A stretch of DNA of 64,000 nt from Pisaster brevispinus. Its lineage: Eukaryota; Echinodermata; Asteroidea; Forcipulatida; Asteriidae. The DNA lies in NCBI GenBank assembly GCA_023634235.1, contig JAMKCF010000016.1, forward strand, positions 8,851,366 to 8,915,365, written 5' to 3'. The notes under the pieces are model-generated. The model saw only the letters and a program-made list of their open reading frames with translations. It was not told the origin of the DNA and did not search any database. Positions 47,701-56,700 of the stretch are shown here, piece by piece (within the stretch, counting starts at the first letter, position 1; the number at the start of each line of letters is the position of its first letter). The position numbers and the translations under genes are program-made.

Positions 47701-50700
47701 AAATTTTGAATCTGAGAAAGGCTTCAGGGGTAAAGCCTCTCTCAGGCATCTGAAAACACACAATTCTATGCAACAAGGGTGTTTTTTCTTTCATTATGTC
47801 TTAATATTTTGTATTTCTTATTTTAATTTTTTTTACTAATCATTGTATTTTCATGTATTTGTAGGCACAAGAGCCAAAGCAATATTTAAATTTTTGTACT
47901 TGTATATAGATGGCAATATTTAACAAAATCAATCAAGCCAATCACTTATTTTTCTCGCGATTTCATTGACCAATTGAGCCCAACTTTTCACAGGTTTGTT
48001 ATTGTACGCATATGTTGGGATACACCAAGTGAGGATACTGGTCTTTGACAATTACCAAAAGTATATTTTGCCTTTAAAGGTAGGGTTTTAGTTCAGGTTT
48101 TTTGTTTTTTTCAACGTGATGCTGAATTGTCAATATACAATAAAAGTCACCTGTGAAAGTTTCATCTGACTAACTTGTCAACTTTTTGAGATAAACAGCA
48201 AAAAAAAACCTGTCTCGACATTTTAATCAGGAACGTCCAACCGACCAACGAGTAACTTTTGTGTACCTTTATGGTATCTTTCTTGATAGCTGTGCCCATA
48301 AATCAGCAATATTTTTGCAAAAAGCAAACGATAACCCTTCCTTTAACCTCACGTGACACACAGTTTGAGTTGAGCAACCAAAGGCCTACTTGGGTTGGAC
48401 ATTCTCAATTATAAGTTCATTGTGTTTTGTTTGTTTGTTGCTGGTTTTTGTTGTTGGGCGTCTTTTTATCTATTGTGAGTTTTTGTTTTTGTAATTCAAA
48501 TGTACGACATGATTGGTAATTACATTTTTATAAATTCTATGCACGATTTTTCATCTGAAACTTTACTACTTACGAACATTATTACAAACTGGAAGTTTTC
48601 TTCCCATCCGAATTACTTCGGTTTGCCACAAATGTCCCCCATTTTTTCATTGCCATTCAGTCAAACCAAAATCAGCCCGATTTTCATGTAAAAAAAATTC
48701 ACAGCAAAATCCGAAAACCGGAAACAAAGGGATTTAAACTCGGAACCTCTGTCAGTATGACCCATTTCCGGGTCATCTTAACCCGGATTGCGGGCCGTAC
48801 TGACCCACAAGTGGGTAAGGCTGCAAGGGACCCGGAATCCAGGTCAATCCGGGTCAATACGGGTCAATCCGGGTCAGTTCAGAATCGGGAGTTTGAAGAG
48901 TGTATGTTGCGCTCACAAAAAAAAAACCAAAATACTTGTCCCCACTCTTTCATATAGAAGAACTCGTACCCAACTTGTTCTTAATTGAGAAGTATTTGAA
49001 CTTCTACTGTTACTTGTTCCAAACTCACGTAAAAGCAGCTACTGTCGTACTGCTACCCACTTGGGGAAAGGTCTTGTACTCGTTTCACAGGAAAAAAACC
49101 TCGTACTTACTCTGACTTATAAAAGTACTCGTAATCTTACTTAAATGACTCGTTCCAAACTCACGTTAAAAAAACCTCTTACTCGTACCCTGCTACTCAC
49201 TGGGGAAAACTTGAACTTGTACTCACGAAAAAAAACTAGAACTCACTCTGACTTATAAAAATACTCGTAATCTTACTTAAATGACTCGTTCCAAACTCAC
49301 GTAAAAAAACTCTTACTCGTACCCTGCTACTCACTGGGGAAAACTTGAACTTGTACTCACGAAAAAAAACTAGAACTCACTCTGACTTATAAAAATACTC
49401 GTAATCTTACTTAAATGACTCGTTCCAAACTCACGTAAAAAAACTCTTACTCGTACCCTGCTACTCACTGGGGAAAACTTGAACTTGTACTCACGAAAAA
49501 AACTAGAACTCACTCTGACTTATAAAAATACTCGTAATCTTACTTAAATGACTCGTTCCAAACTCACGTAAAAAAACTCTTACTCGTACCCTGCTACTCA
49601 CTGGGGAAAACTTGAACTTGTACTCACGAAAAAAAACTAGAACTCACTCTGACTTATAAAAATACTCGTAATCTTACTTAAATGACTCGTTCCAAACTCA
49701 CGTAAAAAAAAACCTCTTACAAATTCCCTGCTACTCACTGGGGAAAACTTGAACTTGTACTCACAGAAAAAACAAACTAGAACTCACTCTGACTTTAAAT
49801 AAGACTACTCGTAATCTTCCTTGCACTTAATTGAACGGTATTGTAACTGTTACTGTTACTCGTTCCAAATGTCAAAGTACTCATCGTACTGCTACCCACT
49901 GAGGAAAGGACTCGAACTCGTCCTTACAGAAAAACACTCGTAGGCCCTACTCACACTGGTCTGTAGAAGTACTTGCAATCTTACTTGTACTTAATTGAAA
50001 AGTTTTGCAACTTTTACTGTTACTCGCTCCAAACTCACATAAAAGTACTCGTACTTCTTCACACTGGGGGAAAAACTCATACTCGCACTCGACAGAAAAA
50101 TACGCGTAGGCCTACTTCTTTGCTGTTATTGTGGAAACATATCGAAGTACAAGTTGATCACGGCGAAGGTGAGGTCCGTTGAAGGCGCAATGTGGGCCGA
50201 TCAGTCACCTCTCGGAGTCGCCAAGTTTGTTCTCACAGCCTCGTTCGCCACTCCTCCTTGATACCGCAGTCCTGATCGTTGTTAAGCCTATGTCGATACA
50301 CCACCGTTAATCATCGATACACTGATTAGAGTTGATAGCTTATCGAGGAAAACATGCTGGCCGCACCAACCTCGTCATTACCAGTCCCTTCAGCTGTCTG
50401 CCTCTTTGTAAAAAAGTAATGATAAATAAGTAAATAAAATAAAAAATAAAATGTTTGCTTCTTTCAGAAAATTCAAAAGACCTCACAATCAGCAGATTAA
50501 GCTGCGTCTACATACGTGAGGCACATTCGAAGATTACAAATAAAGTCTAGGCATGCATGTTAACAATTTTTTTTTGTCACAAGTTCTCAAAGAGCATTGT
50601 ACAATTGGCCTGTATTATTAATCTTTTCCTCCCCCTTCCCCCCTTTTTTCCCATTTCATTTATTATGGCTGTGAAGCCAAGGACTCTCGGAACGTAAACT

Positions 50701-53700
50701 TAATCACTATACTGGCCAAGAACCCCATGGAGAGAAGACCAGGAAGGAAGTTTCAGTTTTTAGATGTGGGAGGAAAACCCCAGAGATTTATTCCAGGGGG
50801 GGAAACCCACGCAATTAGGTAGGGACTGAAAGCCCAATCCACGTAGTGCCGCCGTTGTGATTCGAACCGGGGTCCCAGAGGTGGAAGGCAAGGAAGGACT
50901 GTGCCAATCCGACCACCTATACACGCCAACCCGACCACGAACCTTTTGATTGTAACTTGGTGATGACGTTGCTTCCATTTGTTAAGCGAAGCATTCGATC
51001 AGTTATTGTTAAAACGTCATTAATTTGACTCCTAGTTCTTAATACTGCTTCCATTAGGCCTACACCCCCGGGTTAGAACTGATCCGGGTACCAGGGACCG
51101 GACACATTTCTGGATCTTAAAGCCCAGCTTGAACGAAAACGGAAACAAGTAATTTTTACTGAAACTAAAACGTTCTCAATCGATGGTCAGGAAATTGAGT
51201 TCACGTGAGATTAAAAATCAGATTTTAATTGTAAGAAAAACGACCGTTTTGGAGCACGCTTCTCCTGTGCTTTTTCAGAAAGATATGCGAAAAGCCCACT
51301 GTTACATCACCCGTGGGAGCTCCACTTTGTATATCCGCTTTGTTGCAACAGGGAGCCTGTAACAAAGCAACATCCCACAAAATGACGGTAGAGTATTGTC
51401 ATTCTGACGCACGCCGTCAACGGCAGAAGTCTAGCTTGTTTTTCAAAACCTCGAGGTTGGGACCTACCAACCTCGTCCCCATGGTTTACTTTATTTCCAA
51501 CCATGTTTGTAAATAGTAACCCCTGGGATGGAAACTCCTCACTTGGACCCTGATTGGACAACAACATTACATTAGCACATGCACATGTTTCCAATACATA
51601 CAAGCTACTAAATCTGGTACCGGACCACGAGACTATGGCGAAGATGTGAATTTCGATACGCAGCCAGACTATTCTAATTTGCATGCGTATCCAAAATTTT
51701 TGGATATGCAAATGTTCCAATACCAGGGTGAGAGAGCAGTCAACCTCGTACTGCTCGACACACCCTGGGGAAGAGGTTGGGGACCTACCTTTTTGATCGG
51801 TAGGCCTAATTACGAAAAATTCAGAGGGCCCAAAATCAAAATTTCAATTAGATGATAAACAAACACATTGTAAACGAGTTTAAATAGCATTCCCGTTAAT
51901 AAGTTTTCGCTCTAGTTACTTTTTAAAGTGGAGTGAAGTGGACTTAGTGTTAAATGAATGAGTGGTTGTACTTAACAAAAGTCTAAATTATTCACTCCAC
52001 TTCACTTCGCCTGTGGTTGTCACACACCATTATCTCCGGCAACACTGGTTTGTCCGACACAACGAGTCGGATAAAACGGTCTGTCGTACACAATGGCTCG
52101 GTCATAACAATTTGTCGAACATTCTGGGTCGGACAAAACGGCACAGATGAAGCTTCTTTGGGGGAGACTCGCACAGTGCAAATGTTGATCTGAACATGTC
52201 TGTTGACCCAATGGGACACTTTGGAACGCTAGGTGGCAGCAGACTTACCAGGTAAATTGCCATTGTTTACGTCGTTCTGAGCATGTGCACATTGCCGAGA
52301 ACAATGGATAAAACTGGTAAGTCTGCTACCTCTTAGTGTCCCAAAAGTCCCCCATTTGTCAGACATAACATTGCCCCCCCCCCTTCCATTCGTCTTTGTT
52401 ATTAGTAAAAACAAAAATTATATTAGTTTTTAGTCATTCCCTCACAGCCTGTATTGTTAACTTACTCACATGGGACTAATTTTTTGGTAAAAATTGACTA
52501 AGTGATGTTTCAAATCCCCAGCTTTTCTCGCCATTATTTTTTAAAGTCACGTCTCCATACGTGCTCACACGTTGAAACACGCACTTCAATTTATTCTCGC
52601 CAAAGTACAAAAACCATTTCCAATTCAATGTTCAGCTGGCTACAAATCCTTACAATGTATATTGTTGTGGTGTTGCTCTCGCGCCATTGTGTGACAAGCA
52701 CCGTATCAGTTGGGTGCCACTTACCAATGCAAGCATTATAGGCTTGCATAAATGCAGTAGTTATTCAAATGTAGGCCTAACTTTATTTAAAATTTGACTC
52801 TGATTGGCTTTATTTTCTGGATACTCTTCCTAAATCCTTTGCTCCTCTTTTTTGCTATAAATGGATATGTTTGTGTCTGTTCTTGTTTATGCCTCTGACG
52901 AAGGTCCGGTTTGGATCGAAAGCTAGGGCCATCTCCCCTACTAATTTTATCTAATTTATATAATTTATATCTATAAATTACAACAAATAAAATACGAGAA
53001 TCGGCATGCATATTCTTTAAAAGGTGAAGTAAATATTTTGCGATAATTACATAAGGAGTATGATATACAAGTGACAACAAAACAACCCTGGCATTGCAGG
53101 GTACCGGTGCACTCTAAAAAAAAAAACAATTCTGGGTCATTTTGACACAGCTTCCGGGTTGTACTCACCCAGAAATAAGTCAGCAGCCGATTTCACGAAA
53201 CGCTAGGATTAATCCTATCTCGAGTTAGGACGAGTAACTAGTCCTAACTTAGGATTAATATTAAGGTTTACATGTTACAGTGCAAGGCTGGGACTCGTCC
53301 TTAGTCCTAAGATTAATCCTAAGTTAGGAAGAGTTTGGTGAAATCGACGGCAGGCCCCACGAGACCCGGACTAGGGTTAATTCTGACCCGTTTCCCCCCA
53401 TTATCATTATCGTTTTTAAACCATGTTTATAGAGAAGGCATTGGAAATGGATCTGTGCAAATTTCATTCAAATTATAGGTGGTCGCTTTCTCTCCAAAAG
53501 ACACCAACAGCACTGTTTATGCACGTTGTGCGCACGCTTTTGTCTGCATCAGGGATGTGATTTCTCCGTTTGTTCCGGAAATCCTTTTTTTTTAACCCCC
53601 CCCCCCCAAATTTGTAAATTTAATATTTTCTTCTTTTAAACAAGACCATAAAAATAATGAAGATAAAACCAGATAGAATGCCCCAGAGTGCAGATTAGGG

Positions 53701-56700
53701 CTTTTAAAACAAGGTAAATGTATGTAAGTAGGCTTCGAGCTCGCAAGTTTTCGCCATCACAAGCTTTCGCTCTTTGCGCTCACAATTCAGGTTTTTTTTT
53801 TCAACAGCCAATCTTATCCCTGCTGCATGTGATAGGCAAACCCTATAAGAATGCGAGTACAGGAGATTATTTTTGCTCTGGCCCTGGGGACAATTTCCTC
53901 GACCATCGTAGTCAGTCGAAAATGTTTTGTCTGGACAATTCGTGCAGGCATCAAGTTAAGAAAGTTCAGAAAGGTTTATTTAGTTGATATTTGAAATAAA
54001 AAAAAGTCGCGTCTCTTTGACGACAGGGTATGCTTTTGGTAAATGCTGCATAAGTTAAGGACCATACAAACTTACTTAAAAAGCACTGGAGAGCTGTTGA
54101 TAAATACAAATCATTGTTAGGAGCAACATCCTTTGAAATACTGAAGTTTTGGAGAAAGAGGATCCCCCAAAACCCCAAAACAAACAAACAAACAAACATC
54201 CCCAACAAACAACCCCAACACCCCCCAACAAACAAACAAAAACAAAAAACAACAACAACAAACAATCAAACAATCAATCAATTTGAATCTCGCGCATCTG
54301 AAGCACAATACTAAGCAACGAGGGTATTTTCTTGTCTTTAATTATTTTCTTGCAACTTCAATTTGGCCCACATTTTCACAGGTTTGTTATGCATAAATAT
54401 GTTGGGATACAGCAAGTGAGTGTCCCTGGTCTTAGACAATTACCGAAAGTATATATACGCTGCTCTTGAAGTTGATCCCTTGGCTGCCGCTTCCCACGGT
54501 TGTATAGTAAACTTTTGGTGTGATCCCTGGTTACAGCAGGCTATCGGTTGTATGGCTTCTGACTGGCCAATATTGACACCAGAGCTGTAGCTCAACTAGT
54601 TGGTAGAGCACCGACACGTTAATCCGGAGGTCGTTAGTTCAAGTCCAACTCTGGTAAATTTTTCATTGTTCAACCCCAAATAATTTAAAATTTACAGTTT
54701 CCCTTGTGGTTTATTACTTGATAAGTTAAGAAAGTATAGAACTATAATAAATTTAGTTTTTCATACGTTCATTCCCCCTGTTTTGCTTACCTTCCATTCG
54801 ACTTTGCTTTGTTGACTTTTGACTGATGTGAAGTGAGTGTCAATTGTGTTTGTAACTGTTCATTCCTTGATTTTCACAGTCACGTATAGAACTATATATT
54901 TGTATACACGCAATCAGCATAAATTTTTATATCTTGTGCTTCATGGGTTTGCAATTTTACCTTTTTTTTTAAATTACTGTTTCAATCACGCGCAAAATCT
55001 AATCGTATTTTGCCTCCGGCAATTAAGTTTTGTATTCGAATAAACCATAAATAATGGTATCAGAAGAATTTCCGATCATTGTCAGTCACGAAATTGTGCA
55101 CTTTAAAAAAAAAATGTCACTGAGCAAGCCTCGAGAAAGATAAGAAAAAAGCCGTTGACAACTTCGCAGCAACAGTAATACAAATCAGTCGACCCACTTG
55201 CAAACAACAATGTCACTGGGTGACAGCGTTTGACATGAAAAGTAAACTCCCATGATGCACCAGGGGTTGGCGTCTGACCTCACGGTCTGCAGACGCCTAT
55301 CTCATGTTTTAACAAAAAATTCAACGACAGAGAAAGAAATGTGCTCGTGTCGCGAGCAGATATTTTACGCAACCAGAAAGCGCAACATGGAAACCGTGTT
55401 CCTTCTTCTTTTCCTGCTCTTCATTGTAGCTGCTTTGGTCAGAAATGGAGTACGAAGTATTTCACCCTGGGAGAGCTGTTGCGTCTGGGGAAGAAGAAAA
55501 AAACCACGCCGTATGTCGAATCCAAATCCACCGGGGGAAAAATTGGAAGTGAGCTTGATCATCACAGTCAGTTGCTCTTTAGCCACACAGATCTGTACAT
55601 CCCGTATGCTGAGTGTTTAAATCGACCTTCACGCAAAAAGGGCTAACTTAATGCTCGACACCAACGAATATTTCGTGAATAGGTGAGATATCTTGGACAA
55701 TTATTTTGCGGTACTGCCCCAAACTGCATGTCTAGAAGAACGATAGCCTTGGGTAGGCGATATTCTTTGCATGTTCGTGGCTATTGCGGGACTCCTTTTT
55801 GTGTGTGTAATGCGTGTATGGAGAATCCGTGTATGACAATCTACCCAGTCGCTGTCTAGAATCGCATCCATTTCCTATTTGCCAATAGTAGCGTTTCGCA
55901 TTAACTTAGACTATTGTCAGAAAGAAAATACACTACAAAAACTGGAATGTTTAAACTTACACCATGGGTGTTGTCACATATACATGTACATACCCACAAA
56001 AGAATCACAATTTACATCATAGGGTGTTAAAATAACACTAATTTCTGCAAAATCAATTACAGTGACGTTATTTTAACACTACACCCTTAGATGTTTATTT
56101 TGATTCTCTTGGGTATCTGTATGCGACAACACCCATGGTGTCAATTCTAACACCCCAGTTTTTTGCAGTGTAGATGATTTTATCATTTTATGGTAAAGGG
56201 AATTTATTGTATTGTCATTGCATTGCATTATCATTATTGCATTATCACAGCCCAGAATTTAAAAACGATTGCCACAGCCCAATTTTCACAATACTAGCAA
56301 AGCTAGACTTCCAAGTACAAACAATACACAAATGACACACTGTTAGTTCCCAAATGCAAACCATAGGATTTCATATTCGCACCTTGTGGAGACCGAGAGC
56401 AAAACAGAAAAGGGTCTCCATAGGGGAATTCTAAAGACTGGGTTGCTCCACAAGGAATTTTGTGTACAACGTCTATGGGAGATTGTTAACTACATAATTG
56501 GGACAAAGGAAAGAACAACAGATGTCTCCAGAGGGAGGTAACAAATATATATATATATATATATATATAAACTTTAAAAAATTGTGTACTCCGCTGTGTC
56601 ATGAGTTTGTAAAGTTTAAATTTCGTCATTTTCTAACAAAATGCAGCCTTTTTGTACCGGTGTCTTGTAAAAAAAATTGTGTACCCCGCTGTGTCATGAG

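Noticed and set aside
55252..55620. ORF with a signal-peptide-like stretch (VFLLLFLLFIVAALV)
   Set aside because: The hydrophobic run is the pyrimidine tract of a splice acceptor; a different frame fits the exon better.
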